Source: Pseudomonadota bacterium
GTDB lineage: Bacteria > Pseudomonadota > Gammaproteobacteria > Xanthomonadales > Xanthomonadaceae
DNA: 43,555 nucleotides
Direction: 5' to 3'
NCBI GenBank assembly: GCA_018241125.1
Contig: JAFEEL010000022.1
Coordinates: 1-43,555 of the forward strand
This document shows, one piece after another, positions 36,271 through 43,555 of the stretch. The notes beneath the pieces are model-generated. The model made no database searches. It was not told the origin of the DNA and was given only the letters and a program-made list of their open reading frames with translations. The translations under genes were made by a program, and so were the position numbers. Within the stretch, counting starts at the first letter, position 1; every line of letters begins with the position of its first letter.

Positions 36271-36607
36271 CAGGCCGCGCGATGGACTTGTTCAGGTCGG
36301 GCCTGTACCCACGCGACCTTGTCCGCCGGCTGGATTCAGGCCGCGCGATGGACTTGTTCAGGTCGGGCCTGTACCCACGCGACCTTGTCCGTCGGCTGGA
36401 TTCAGGCCGTGCGATGGACTTGTTCAGGTCGGGCCTGTACCCACGCGACCTTGTCCGTCGGCTGGATTCAGGCCGTGCGATGGACTTGTTCAGGTCGGGC
36501 CTGTACCCACGCAACCTTGTCCGCCGGCTTGATTCAGGCCGTGCGATGGACTTGTTCAGGTCGCCGACGGTACCATCGCAGGCTTGTCCGCCCGCAGGAA
36601 GCCGTCC
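36271..36607 (+). repeat. 66-bp tandem repeats expanding the dapA leader
   Basis: Four full units of exactly 66 bp start at 36271, 36337, 36403 and 36469 and differ at only a few positions. A fifth unit begins at 36535, is identical for 29 bases, then diverges but keeps recognisable alignment (GTACC, CTTGTCCGCC) up to the dapA start. The unit contains GACTTG and GTACC elements that align with a possible -35/-10 (GACTTG, 16 bp, TACCAT 36571-36576) before dapA. As 66 is a multiple of 3, several frames are open through the array; this is a by-product of the repeat and not evidence for a protein. No other gene is seen in 36189-36607. Confidence 0.85.
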
Positions 36608-37522
36608 TTGCGCATCGAAGGTTCCATCACCGCCCTTGCCACCCCGTTCAGCGCCAGTGGCGAGATCGACGTGGCGGCGTGGAAGCGCCTGCTGGATCTG
36701 CAACTGGCCGGCGGTACGCAGGCGCTGGTGGTGGCCGGTTCCACCGGCGAGGCGGCGATGCTGGAGGATGCAGAGTTCGATGCGCTGCTGCGCGCGGCGG
36801 TGGAGCACGTCGCCGGGCGCGTGCCGGTGCTGGCCGGCACCGGCATGCAGGGCACCGCGCGCACGGTCGCGCAGACGCGCCGCGCGCGCGACTGCGGCGC
36901 ATCTGCGGCGCTGGTGGTGACCCCGCCCTACGTGCGCCCGACCCAGTCCGGCCTGCTGGTTCATTACGCCCACGTCGCCGAACAAGGCGGCCTGCCGGTG
37001 GTGCTGTACAACGTGCCCACCCGCACCGGTTGCGACCTGCTGCCGGAAACGGTGGCGCAGTTGCGCGCGCATCCGCAGATCGTCGGCATCAAGGAAGCCG
37101 TGCCCGCGCCGTCGCGGATGCAGGCATTGGTGGCGTTGAAAGATCCGAGTTTCAGCGTGCTCAGCGGCGACGACGGCAGTGCCGGTGCCGCGATGCTGGC
37201 CGGTGCCGACGGCGTGGTCTCGGTGGCATCGAACGTCGTTCCGGCCAGCTTTCGTCGTCTGTGCGATCTGGCGCGGGCGCAGGATGCGGCGGGCGTGGCC
37301 GGCGTGAACGAGCGCCTGCAGCCGTTGCTGGCCTTCCTTGGCGTGGAGCCCAACCCGATTCCGGTCAAGGCGCTGCTCGCCTGGGCCGGGATTGGCGCCG
37401 GCCTGCGTTTGCCCCTGATGCCGTTGTCCCCGCAGCACGCTCGCACCGCGATCGCCATCGCCAAAGAGTGCGCAGCACTCGAATCGGCCGCCGCGGCGGT
37501 CAAGTCCAATCTCGCAGCCTGA
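36608..37522 (+). CDS. dapA: 4-hydroxy-tetrahydrodipicolinate synthase
   Basis: DapA condenses pyruvate and aspartate semialdehyde, the branch point to diaminopimelate and lysine. The 304-residue protein has GSTGEAA at 44-50, Tyr134 in VVLYNVP and the Schiff-base Lys162 in GIKEA. Start is TTG at 36608, the only start that aligns with the family N terminus and has a ribosome site (AGGAAG ending 7 bases upstream); a TTG at 36584 would add 8 residues, and no ATG or GTG fits. Preceded by the 66-bp repeats. It works with the lysAC product upstream in the same pathway. Confidence 0.93.
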   Translation: MRIEGSITALATPFSASGEIDVAAWKRLLDLQLAGGTQALVVAGSTGEAAMLEDAEFDALLRAAVEHVAGRVPVLAGTGMQGTARTVAQTRRARDCGASAALVVTPPYVRPTQSGLLVHYAHVAEQGGLPVVLYNVPTRTGCDLLPETVAQLRAHPQIVGIKEAVPAPSRMQALVALKDPSFSVLSGDDGSAGAAMLAGADGVVSVASNVVPASFRRLCDLARAQDAAGVAGVNERLQPLLAFLGVEPNPIPVKALLAWAGIGAGLRLPLMPLSPQHARTAIAIAKECAALESAAAAVKSNLAA

Positions 37523-37543
37523 TCGTCCCCGGAGAATCCAATA

Positions 37544-38068
37544 ATGCTTTCCAAGTCCGCCACCCGCGCGTCGCTGGCCGTAGTCATCGTTGCCACCCTG
37601 CTCGCTGCCGGTGGGTGCAGCATGATCAAACGCCCCGATGGTAGCCTGCGTTTCCTGCCGCGCGGGCACAACGCCGACTACCAGAAGTCAGCAGAAGCAC
37701 GCCCGCTGGACGTGCCGCCGGATCTGGATACCCCAGCCACCGATCCGACCATGCAAGTGCCCGGTTCGCGCGCCGGCGGCGCGGTCGCCGCCGCTACCGG
37801 TGGCCCGGCGTTCACCTTGCAGGACAACGCGGCCGGTAGTTGGGATCGTCTGGGCAAGGCGCTCGATCACATCGATGGGGTCACCGTCACCCAGCGCTCG
37901 CAGCTGATCAACAGCTATGAGGTGCAGTACAAGGGCAATCGCATCCTGCTGCGGGTTTCGCCGGACGGCGCGGCCAGCAAGATCGATGCGGTGGGCGTGG
38001 ACGGCACGCCGCTGCGCACGCCCGAGGCGCTGGATCTGCTCGGCCAGTTGCGCAGCCGATTGGGGTGA
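37544..38068 (+). CDS. BamC-like outer membrane lipoprotein
   Basis: A 174-residue lipoprotein: basic N terminus, hydrophobic core and lipobox LAAGGCS with Cys at about residue 25. After the Cys comes SMIKRPDGSLRFLPRGHNAD, a low-complexity stretch and then a beta-rich domain (about 100-172). Its place 21 bases after dapA matches dapA-bamC (nlpB) in E. coli, where BamC is part of the beta-barrel assembly complex. The protein is shorter than E. coli BamC (about 340) and seems to have one folded domain only. Probably co-transcribed with dapA. Confidence 0.75.
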   Translation: MLSKSATRASLAVVIVATLLAAGGCSMIKRPDGSLRFLPRGHNADYQKSAEARPLDVPPDLDTPATDPTMQVPGSRAGGAVAAATGGPAFTLQDNAAGSWDRLGKALDHIDGVTVTQRSQLINSYEVQYKGNRILLRVSPDGAASKIDAVGVDGTPLRTPEALDLLGQLRSRLG

Positions 38069-38100
38069 TGAGCTGCGTTTACAAGCTGCCAGTGGCAGCT

Positions 38101-38296
38101 TGTGCAGCGAAGAACGCCCGACGGCTGTGCCGGCGGGCCGGGACGAAGCGCCGCGCTTTCGGTCTCGGTTTGTGCGGCGAAGAACGCCCGACGGCTGTGC
38201 CGGCGGGCCGGGACAAAGCGCCGCGCTTTCGGTCTCGGTTTGTGCGGCGAAGAACGCCCGACGGCTGTGCCGGCGGGCCGGGACAAAGCGCCGCGT
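38101..38296. repeat. Three 70-bp tandem repeats each with a palindrome
   Basis: Units begin at 38101, 38171 and 38241 (period 70; the third diverges after about 56 bases). Each contains GCCCGACGGC, loop TGT, GCCGGCGGGC (first copy 38116-38125 and 38129-38138), a hairpin with a single mismatch. The array lies just after the BamC-like gene and before the terminator. Open frames through it are a by-product of a low-complexity G/C repeat; no gene is assigned to 38069-38581. Confidence 0.85.
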
Positions 38297-38458
38297 CTGC
38301 GATCTTCGGGTTACCGTTCGCGCGGCGATAAGCGCGTGGCAGGGCCGGAAGCCGGTAGCCGGTAGCAGGGCGGCAGATTCGCGCAGCCCCATGCCGTCGC
38401 CAAGATCATCCGCCCGCGGCTGCCATCGCGACAAAAATGCGGACATCGCAAAGACGAA

Positions 38459-38483
38459 GGGCGGCCACCGGCCGCCCTTTTTT
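38459..38483 (+). terminator. Rho-independent terminator of the dapA operon
   Basis: GGGCGGCC (38459-38466), loop ACC, GGCCGCCC (38470-38477), then TTTTTT. Flanking AA/TT pairs extend the stem. It ends the dapA-lipoprotein transcription unit, about 390 bases after the lipoprotein stop, so the 70-bp repeats are probably transcribed. Confidence 0.92.
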
Positions 38484-38581
38484 CATCCTCGATCCGGCAC
38501 GCGCGCGACCGCGGGAGATTCCCGTATTCGGGTTCCCTGCTTCCTGCTTGCGTCTACCGGCTTCCGTCTACCGCAAGAAAA

Positions 38582-38657
38582 TGGCGCTCCCTACGAGATT
38601 CGAACTCGTGTTACAGCCTTGAGAGGGCCGTGTCCTGGGCCTCTAGACGAAGGGAGC
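38582..38657 (-). tRNA. tRNA-Glu (anticodon CTC)
   Basis: The reverse strand gives a 76-base cloverleaf including an encoded CCA end. The acceptor stem is GCTCCCT paired with AGGGAGC, with discriminator G; the D arm has CGTCTAGAGG; the anticodon stem is CGGCC/GGCTG around the loop CTCTCAA with CTC as anticodon; the T arm carries GTTCGAATC. CTC decodes GAG, and the discriminator G agrees with Glu. It is a single tRNA gene upstream of pcnB on the opposite strand. Confidence 0.95.
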
Positions 38658-38747
38658 GTGGCGTGAGCCGAACGGCTATTATATCAGGGCCTTGCGGCCT
38701 TGCCGCAAGCCGCCCACCACGCAAGGACCTGCGGCACTGCCGCGAGC

Positions 38748-40223
38748 ATGACGCCCGCAACCACCGCCAACACCACCCCGGCCGCGCCGCGCAGCGTGCC
38801 GCGCGACATCCATGGCATCTCGCGCAAGCAGATCAGCCCGAACGCCCTGCGCGTGCTGTACAAGCTGGGTGAAGCCGGCTTCGATGCGTATATCGTCGGC
38901 GGCGCGGTGCGCGACCTGCTGGTCGGCGGGCGGCCCAAGGATTTCGACGTGGCCACCAACGCCACGCCCGAGCAGGTCAAGGCGTTGTTCCGCAACTGCC
39001 GCCTGATCGGGCGCCGCTTTCGGCTGGCGCATGTGTTCTACGGGCCGGAGATCATCGAGGTCGCCACCTTCCGCGCCAACAGCGACGATGGTAGCGGCGA
39101 CCGCGAAACCCACGAGGGCGGCCGGCTGCTGCGCGACAACGTGTACGGCAGCATCGAGGACGACGCAGTGCGCCGCGACTTCACCGTCAACGCCCTGTAT
39201 TACGGCGTGCGCGATTTTGCGGTGCTGGATTTCGTCGGCGGCTGGGAGGACATCCAGCACCGCCGCCTGCGCCTGATCGGCGACCCGGAGCTGCGTTACC
39301 GCGAAGACCCGGTGCGCATGCTGCGTGCCGCGCGGTTGTCGGCGAAACTGGGTTTCGGCATCGATCCGGCCACCGCCGCGCCGATCCCGGCGCTCGCGCA
39401 CTTGCTCGCCGAAGCGCCGCCGGCGCGGTTGTTCGACGAGATGCTCAAGCTGTTTCAGGCCGGCTACGGGCTGGCCAGCTTCGATGCGCTGGAAGACCTC
39501 GGCCTGCTTGCCGCGCTGTTGCCAGAAACGGCGGCGGCGCTCGCCGAAGACCCGGATGGTCGCCAGCGCGCGATGCTGCGGCAGGCGCTGGCCAATACCG
39601 ATGCGCGGGTGCGCGAAGGCAAGGCGGTGACGCCGTATTTCCTGTTCGCCGCGCTGCTGTGGCCGGCGTTCCGGCGCGAACTGGGGGCGCTGGCGCACGA
39701 GCACCTCGATCCGCTGGCGATGCAGCAGCGCGCCGCCGACCGCGTCACCTTCCATCAAGCCAAGCGCATCGCCATGCCGCGGCGCTTCTCGATCCCGATG
39801 CAGGAGATCTGGTTGCTGCAGGCGCGCTTCGACATCCGCCAGCGCAAGCGCGTGTTCCGCTTGATGGCCCATCCGCGCTTTCGCGCCGCCTACGATTTTC
39901 TCGCCTTGCGCACGATCGAGCAGCCTGAGCTGGCCGAGCCGGTGGCGTTCTGGACGCAGGCGCAGGAGCTGCCGGCGCAGGATCTCGCGGCGCAACTGGT
40001 GCCGCCGCCGCGGGGCCGTGCGCCCGCGCGCGACGGCCACGCCGGCCAAGCGCACGATCATGCCGAGGTGTCGGCAGGTGCCGGCCCGCACGCCGCAGCC
40101 GACGTGCACGCGCAATCCGATGCGAGCGCCAGTGGCGATGGCCCGCGCAAACGCCGCCGTCCGCGTCGGCGCAAGCGCCACGCATCGGCCAGCGATGCCG
40201 GCGTTCCCGATACGTCTCCTTGA
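38748..40223 (+). CDS. pcnB: Poly(A) polymerase I
   Basis: PcnB adds poly(A) tails to RNA and so speeds decay. The 491-residue protein shows the nucleotidyltransferase superfamily motif IVGGAVRDLLVGGRPKDFDV with the catalytic Asp pair in DFD, then the neck and RNA-binding regions. The C terminus (about 425-491) is a low-complexity His/Ala/Arg tail ending in a basic cluster (KRRRPRRRKRH), as in the family, and likely binds RNA. Start is ATG at 38748; TTG 38700 in the same frame is less likely. Ribosome site is weak. It precedes folK, the order seen in many gammaproteobacteria. Confidence 0.93.
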   Translation: MTPATTANTTPAAPRSVPRDIHGISRKQISPNALRVLYKLGEAGFDAYIVGGAVRDLLVGGRPKDFDVATNATPEQVKALFRNCRLIGRRFRLAHVFYGPEIIEVATFRANSDDGSGDRETHEGGRLLRDNVYGSIEDDAVRRDFTVNALYYGVRDFAVLDFVGGWEDIQHRRLRLIGDPELRYREDPVRMLRAARLSAKLGFGIDPATAAPIPALAHLLAEAPPARLFDEMLKLFQAGYGLASFDALEDLGLLAALLPETAAALAEDPDGRQRAMLRQALANTDARVREGKAVTPYFLFAALLWPAFRRELGALAHEHLDPLAMQQRAADRVTFHQAKRIAMPRRFSIPMQEIWLLQARFDIRQRKRVFRLMAHPRFRAAYDFLALRTIEQPELAEPVAFWTQAQELPAQDLAAQLVPPPRGRAPARDGHAGQAHDHAEVSAGAGPHAAADVHAQSDASASGDGPRKRRRPRRRKRHASASDAGVPDTSP

Positions 40224-40247
40224 GCTGATGTGCGCTACCAATGCGAA

Positions 40248-40370
40248 CCCGCCCCCGCGTGCGGGGCAGGGTTGGGTGGGGGCGGAAACATGACGGAAAG
40301 CGCATGCATCGTCGTGCTGGAGACGCATCTGGCCCCCATCCCGACCTTTCCCAACAGACGAGGGAAGGGG
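40248..40370. repeat. Inverted pair of REP-like repeats between pcnB and folK (copies D, E)
   Basis: Copy D: CCCGCCCCCGC then GCGGGGCAGGG (40248-40258, 40261-40271) followed by TTGGGTGGGGG. Copy E: CCCCCATCCCGACC preceding CCTTTCCC (40345-40352) and AGGGAAGGGG (40361-40370), imperfect. Copy E is oriented opposite to D, making an inverted doublet about 75 bases apart. The final GGGAAGGGG of copy E is also the Shine-Dalgarno region of folK. Confidence 0.7.
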
Positions 40371-40372
40371 TT

Positions 40373-40882
40373 ATGAAGCAGATGCTGCCAGTCGTCGCCT
40401 GCATCGGCTTGGGCGGCAACCTCGGCGACGTGCCCGCCGCCATCGCCCGCGCCATCGATGCACTCGACCGTCTGCCGCAAACGCAGGTGCGATGCCGCTC
40501 GCGCTTGTATCGCACGCCGGCGTGGGGGCTCACCGCGCAGCCGGATTTCATCAACGCCGCCGCGGTGCTGGAAACCACGTTGGCGGCACCGGTGTTGCTC
40601 GAACATCTGCTCGCCATCGAGCGCCACGCCGGACGTGATCGCAGCGCCGCCGCGCCGCGCTGGGGCCCGCGCACGCTCGATCTGGACTTGTTGTTGTACG
40701 GGCAGGCGGTGATCGCGCAGGACGGGCTGCACGTGCCGCATCCGCACCTGCACGAACGCGCCTTCGTGCTGGTGCCGCTGGCACAGATCGCGCCCGATGT
40801 GATGGTGCCCGGTCGCGGCGTGGTGCGGGATTTGCTGGCCGCGGTGGATGCGCGGGAGATCGTCGCCATCGATCCGGCGTGA
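40373..40882 (+). CDS. folK: 2-amino-4-hydroxy-6-hydroxymethyldihydropteridine diphosphokinase
   Basis: FolK pyrophosphorylates hydroxymethyl-dihydropterin in folate synthesis. The 169-residue length fits. Motifs: GLGGNLGD (about 12-19), LYRTPAWG, FINAAAVLET and the signature HAGRDRSAAAPRWGPRTLDL with the metal-binding Asp pair in DLDLLLYG. Start ATG 40373 with GGGAAGGGG just upstream; that ribosome site comes from a repeat. It follows pcnB and precedes panB. Confidence 0.95.
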   Translation: MKQMLPVVACIGLGGNLGDVPAAIARAIDALDRLPQTQVRCRSRLYRTPAWGLTAQPDFINAAAVLETTLAAPVLLEHLLAIERHAGRDRSAAAPRWGPRTLDLDLLLYGQAVIAQDGLHVPHPHLHERAFVLVPLAQIAPDVMVPGRGVVRDLLAAVDAREIVAIDPA

Positions 40883-40969
40883 TCGATGCCTGTGGCCACA
40901 AGTTCGAGCCGCGACTCCAGCGCGTGCTGCTAGAGTAGTCCGCCGCCGTCCTCCACTGGTGATCCATCG

Positions 40970-41800
40970 ATGTACGCCTCCGACGACAAGCCCAAGCCGC
41001 GCGCCGCGGTGACCGTGCCCGCCTTGCGCGTGGCCAAGCGCGAGGGTCGCAAGCTGGTGATGCTCACCGCCTACGACGCCGGCTTCGCGCGCGCCGCCGA
41101 TGCGGGCGGCGTGGACATGGTGCTGGTGGGCGACTCGCTGGGCATGGTGGTGCAGGGCAAGCCGAGCACGCTGCCGGTCACGGTGGCCGAGATCGTTTAT
41201 CACACGCAGTGCGTTGCCCGTGGCCTGCGTGCGGCCCTGCTGGTGGCCGACATGCCGTTCCAGAGTTACGCCACACCCGAACGCGCGCTCGATGCGGCCA
41301 GCGCGCTGGTCGGGCAGGGCGGGGCGGCGATGGTGAAACTCGAAGGTGCCGGGCACGTGCTCGACGCCATTCGCTTTCTGGTCGAACGCGACATTCCGGT
41401 GTGCGCGCACCTGGGGCTGACGCCGCAGTCGGTGCACAAGTTCGGCGGGTATTCGGTGCAGGGCCGCGAGGAAACCGCAGCGCAGCGCTTGCTCGACGAC
41501 GCGCTGGCGGTGCAGGCGGCCGGCGCAGAGCTGCTGGTGCTCGAATGCGTGCCCAGCGCGTTGGCTACGCGCATCAGCCAGGCCTTGCAGATTCCCACCA
41601 TCGGCATCGGCGCCGGCCCGGGCTGTGACGGTCAGGTGCTGGTACTGCACGACATGCTGGGTTTGTCCTCAGGCCATCGTCGCCCGCGCTTCGTCAAAGA
41701 CTTTCTCGCCGCAGGCGGCTCGGTGGTCGGTGCGGTCAAGGCCTATGCCGCCGCCGTGCGCGACGGCAGTTTCCCCGGCCCCGAACACGGCTACGAGTAA
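40970..41800 (+). CDS. panB: 3-methyl-2-oxobutanoate hydroxymethyltransferase
   Basis: PanB makes ketopantoate from ketoisovalerate and methylene-THF, the first step of pantothenate synthesis. The 276-residue protein shows [14 protein letters not shown], the signature [18 protein letters not shown] (about 53-70), HLGLTPQS and [20 protein letters not shown]. An N-terminal 15-residue Ala/Pro/Lys extension precedes the barrel. ATG at 40970. The 87-base gap to folK may hold a promoter (TAGAGT at 40931) but a matching -35 is not seen. panC follows after 8 bases. Confidence 0.96.
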   Translation: MYASDDKPKPRAAVTVPALRVAKREGRKLVMLTAYDAGFARAADAGGVDMVLVGDSLGMVVQGKPSTLPVTVAEIVYHTQCVARGLRAALLVADMPFQSYATPERALDAASALVGQGGAAMVKLEGAGHVLDAIRFLVERDIPVCAHLGLTPQSVHKFGGYSVQGREETAAQRLLDDALAVQAAGAELLVLECVPSALATRISQALQIPTIGIGAGPGCDGQVLVLHDMLGLSSGHRRPRFVKDFLAAGGSVVGAVKAYAAAVRDGSFPGPEHGYE

Positions 41801-41808
41801 TCGCTTCG

Positions 41809-42651
41809 ATGGATTCGTTCGCCACCGTCGCCGAACTGCGCGCGCAGGTGCGCGCATGGAAGCGGGAGGGTTTGCGCGTGGGTTTCGTGCCGACCATGGG
41901 CAACCTGCACGCCGGGCATTATTCGTTGATCCAACTTGCGCGTGAACACGCCGAGCGCGTGGTCGCCAGCGTGTTCGTCAACCCCACCCAGTTCGGCCCG
42001 AACGAGGATTTTGCGCGCTACCCGCGCACGCTCGACGCCGACGCGACCGGGCTTGCCGAACACGGCTGCGATGGATTGTTCGCGCCGAGCGTGCCGGAGA
42101 TGTACCCGTTCGGCACCGGCCACGAAGTGCGCGTGCGCGTGCCGGGCATCACCGACGTGCTCGACGGCGCACACCGCCCCGGGCACTTCGACGGCGTGGC
42201 CACCGTGGTCGCGCGCTTGTTCAACATGGTGCAACCGGACGTGGCGGTGTTCGGGCAGAAGGACTACCAGCAACTGCGGGTGATCGAATACCTCGTCCGC
42301 GACCTCGCATTCCCGATCGCCATCATTCCGGCGCCGATCGCCCGCGCTGCCGATGGCTTGGCGCTGAGTTCGCGCAATCAATATCTGTCGGCAACCCAAC
42401 GTGCCGTCGCCCCGCGGATTCACGAAACGCTGCTGGCGATGCGCGCGGACGTGCAGGCCGGGCGTGGGTTGCCGGATATCGAATCGGATGCGAGTGCGCG
42501 CCTGAATGCTGCCGGTTTCGCGGTCGATTACGCGGCGATCCATCGCGCGGATCTGACCCGGCCCGACGCCGACGAACGTACCGGTTTGATCGCGCTGATC
42601 GCGGCGCGACTGGGCAGCACGCGCTTGATCGACAACCTGCGGCTGGATTGA
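41809..42651 (+). CDS. panC: Pantothenate synthetase
   Basis: PanC joins pantoate and beta-alanine with ATP. The 280-residue protein has PTMGNLHAGHYSLI (28-41; H34 and H37 form the HIGH-type ATP motif), NPTQFGPNEDFARYPRTLDA, FGQKDYQQL and the KMSKS-like LSSRNQYL. ATG at 41809 is 8 bases after the panB stop, which indicates co-translation. The partner beta-alanine comes from PanD downstream. Confidence 0.96.
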   Translation: MDSFATVAELRAQVRAWKREGLRVGFVPTMGNLHAGHYSLIQLAREHAERVVASVFVNPTQFGPNEDFARYPRTLDADATGLAEHGCDGLFAPSVPEMYPFGTGHEVRVRVPGITDVLDGAHRPGHFDGVATVVARLFNMVQPDVAVFGQKDYQQLRVIEYLVRDLAFPIAIIPAPIARAADGLALSSRNQYLSATQRAVAPRIHETLLAMRADVQAGRGLPDIESDASARLNAAGFAVDYAAIHRADLTRPDADERTGLIALIAARLGSTRLIDNLRLD

Positions 42652-42696
42652 TCTGGCGAGCAAGTTTCTTGCAGGAGCTTCAGTGGGCACCGCTTT

Positions 42697-42759
42697 TGTG
42701 GGAGCGGCTTCCAGCCGCGAACCCTTTCTCCAGAATCGGGCCTAAAAGGCCCTCCCACA
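42697..42759. repeat. Dispersed palindromic repeat between panC and panD
   Basis: Outer arms TGTGGGAG (42697-42704) and CTCCCACA (42752-42759) enclose two inner hairpins: CGGCT/AGCCG (42705-42709, 42713-42717) and GGGCCT/AGGCCC (42738-42743, 42747-42752). The TGTGGGAGCGGCTT-type unit is a common intergenic REP-like element in gammaproteobacteria. It separates panBC from panD. Confidence 0.75.
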
Positions 42760-42869
42760 GGAGAATGCTGAGATCGCTTATATCGGTTCCAAAGGATAGT
42801 CCCGGTGGAGGCAGCCCGCATTTCCCTTCCACGCGACCGTGACCTGTACTACGCATTCAAGCATTCATG

Positions 42870-42898
42870 TTGCACTGCGCAAACCGTGGGCCTACACT
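42870..42898 (+). promoter_or_regulatory. Sigma-70-type promoter of panD
   Basis: TTGCAC (42870-42875), 17 bp, TACACT (42893-42898), 47 bases before the panD ATG. Good spacing and good hexamers. Confidence 0.7.
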
Positions 42899-42945
42899 CG
42901 CCCGTCAGTCGTGCCGCAAGTACCCGTTTTCGTTGGAGTCCCGCC

Positions 42946-43326
42946 ATGCAACTGACCCTGCTCAAGGCCAAGATCCACCGCGCTTCGGTCACCCACGCCG
43001 AACTGCATTACGAGGGTTCGTGCGCGATCGACGCGCGCCTGCTGGAGATCGCCGGCATCATCGAAAACGAGCAGGTGCACATCTTCAACGTCAACAACGG
43101 CGAGCGTTTCGTCACCTACGCGATCAAGGCCGAGCCGGGCAGCGGCACGATCTCGGTCAACGGCGCCGCCGCACACCGCGCCAGCCCCGGCGACCTGGTC
43201 ATCATCTGCGCCTACGGCCAGTTCGACGCCGCGCAGGCCGCGCAGCACAAGCCCACGCTGGTGTACGTGGATCGCCACAACCGCCTGACCCACACCAACG
43301 ACTCGATGCCGATGCAGGCGGCGTGA
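42946..43326 (+). CDS. panD: Aspartate 1-decarboxylase
   Basis: PanD makes beta-alanine from aspartate for pantothenate. The 126-residue protein shows the self-cleavage site G24-S25 in HYEGSCAID, where Ser25 becomes the pyruvoyl cofactor, and conserved IVNNGERF-type stretch [23 protein letters not shown] 42946 follows GGAG. It has its own promoter, unlike panBC, and is separated from them by a repeat. Confidence 0.97.
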   Translation: MQLTLLKAKIHRASVTHAELHYEGSCAIDARLLEIAGIIENEQVHIFNVNNGERFVTYAIKAEPGSGTISVNGAAAHRASPGDLVIICAYGQFDAAQAAQHKPTLVYVDRHNRLTHTNDSMPMQAA

Positions 43327-43555
43327 GCGGGTAGCCTCGCGGTCGCTGCTGGGTGCCTTCTCCCTATGGAAATAGGCGCTCCGACAGGGGCGGATGAGGG
43401 TTCGGCCTCGCGAATGCGCCATGCGCTGGCTAGCAGGCTGTTGAAAAACGCCTTGATTCGATCATCCGGCGCTCGAATTTGACGCCTTCGGCATCAGGCG
43501 CGGTCGGTTTTTGTCCGTTTGCTGTGGAGCGCCGCATGGGGTTTGCCCATGCCGC
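43327..43555. other. Intergenic end of window; edge repeat near 43433
   Basis: No gene recognised. From 43433 the sequence AGCAGGCTGTTGAAAAA matches the left edge of the five-hairpin element at 22369, and is followed by DNA with a hairpin-like GCGTT...CGGCATCAGGCG region. It may be the start of another copy of a mobile element or an IS end, cut by the window edge. Confidence 0.5.

Noticed and set aside
36271-36563. CRISPR-like array
   Set aside because: The units are contiguous 66-bp copies with no unique spacers and no cas genes nearby.
36245-36600. Long frames with 22-residue repeats through the 66-bp array, on both strands
   Set aside because: Because 66 is divisible by 3 and the unit has few stops, frames stay open in several readings. 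They lack a common ribosome site and end in dapA's shadow, so a repeat protein is not supported.
38101-38366. Frames through the 70-bp repeats (Arg/Ala-rich peptides)
   Set aside because: Composition follows the G/C repeat, several frames are open at once, and none has a start with a ribosome site.

Overview
The window is chromosomal DNA of high G+C from a gammaproteobacterium that looks like a member of the Xanthomonadales (Xanthomonadaceae or Rhodanobacteraceae). The evidence is a fused aspartokinase/diaminopimelate decarboxylase (lysAC), the MurL/MurD2 peptidoglycan precursor pair described from Xanthomonas, an SUF operon headed by the Rrf2-type regulator typical of this order, and a prevalence of short palindromic repeats. 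Most of it is housekeeping sequence. The accessory material consists of a truncated IS30-type element at the left edge, several repeat families, and a two-gene nucleotidyltransferase module lodged inside the suf operon.

Layout. 1-1440: 5' end of an IS30 transposase, then a leftward operon of an SPFH membrane protein, a possible 23-residue membrane peptide and an Arc-like DNA-binding protein whose tail runs into the IS end. 1840-4149: purT with a coupled small gene, and bpt convergent to them. 4254-9506: secreted EF-hand protein, uvrA (leftward), lone prpD. 9684-15816: OmpA-family porin, secreted proteins, M20 peptidase with a GlsB-type membrane protein, ComEA-like protein, HutD-like protein, coiled-coil protein, GNAT acetyltransferase. 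15918-21744: leftward SUF operon (regulator-sufB-small gene-nucleotidyltransferase-sufC-sufD-sufS), all tightly coupled. 21883-28365: SET-domain protein, a five-hairpin element, membrane protein, TPR-sulfotransferase, two secreted proteins, EF-G-like GTPase. 28593-34298: lysAC-murL-murD2, overlapping genes that supply DAP/lysine and the D-glutamate-containing muropeptide by the L-Glu-then-epimerise route. 34344-38068: secreted dienelactone-hydrolase-like protein, ispB (leftward), dapA and a BamC-like lipoprotein. 38582-38657: tRNA-Glu(CTC). 38748-43326: pcnB, folK, panB, panC, panD. The last 230 bases hold no gene that I recognise.

The genes combine into a few themes. dapA and lysAC feed diaminopimelate, and murL/murD2 use muropeptide precursors. 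folK sits beside panB/C/D, which together make pantothenate. SUF makes Fe-S clusters. The most unusual items are: (1) the nucleotidyltransferase plus 77-residue partner fused by start/stop overlaps into the suf operon; (2) about 108 extra residues in MurL built around two inverted palindromic repeats, read in frame; (3) four near-identical 66-bp tandem copies of what appears to be the dapA leader; (4) a possible RHH-type operator upstream of the SPFH/Arc-like operon; and (5) a chain of five hairpins after the SET gene. All identifications come from reading the sequence and from knowledge of the families; no database search was run.
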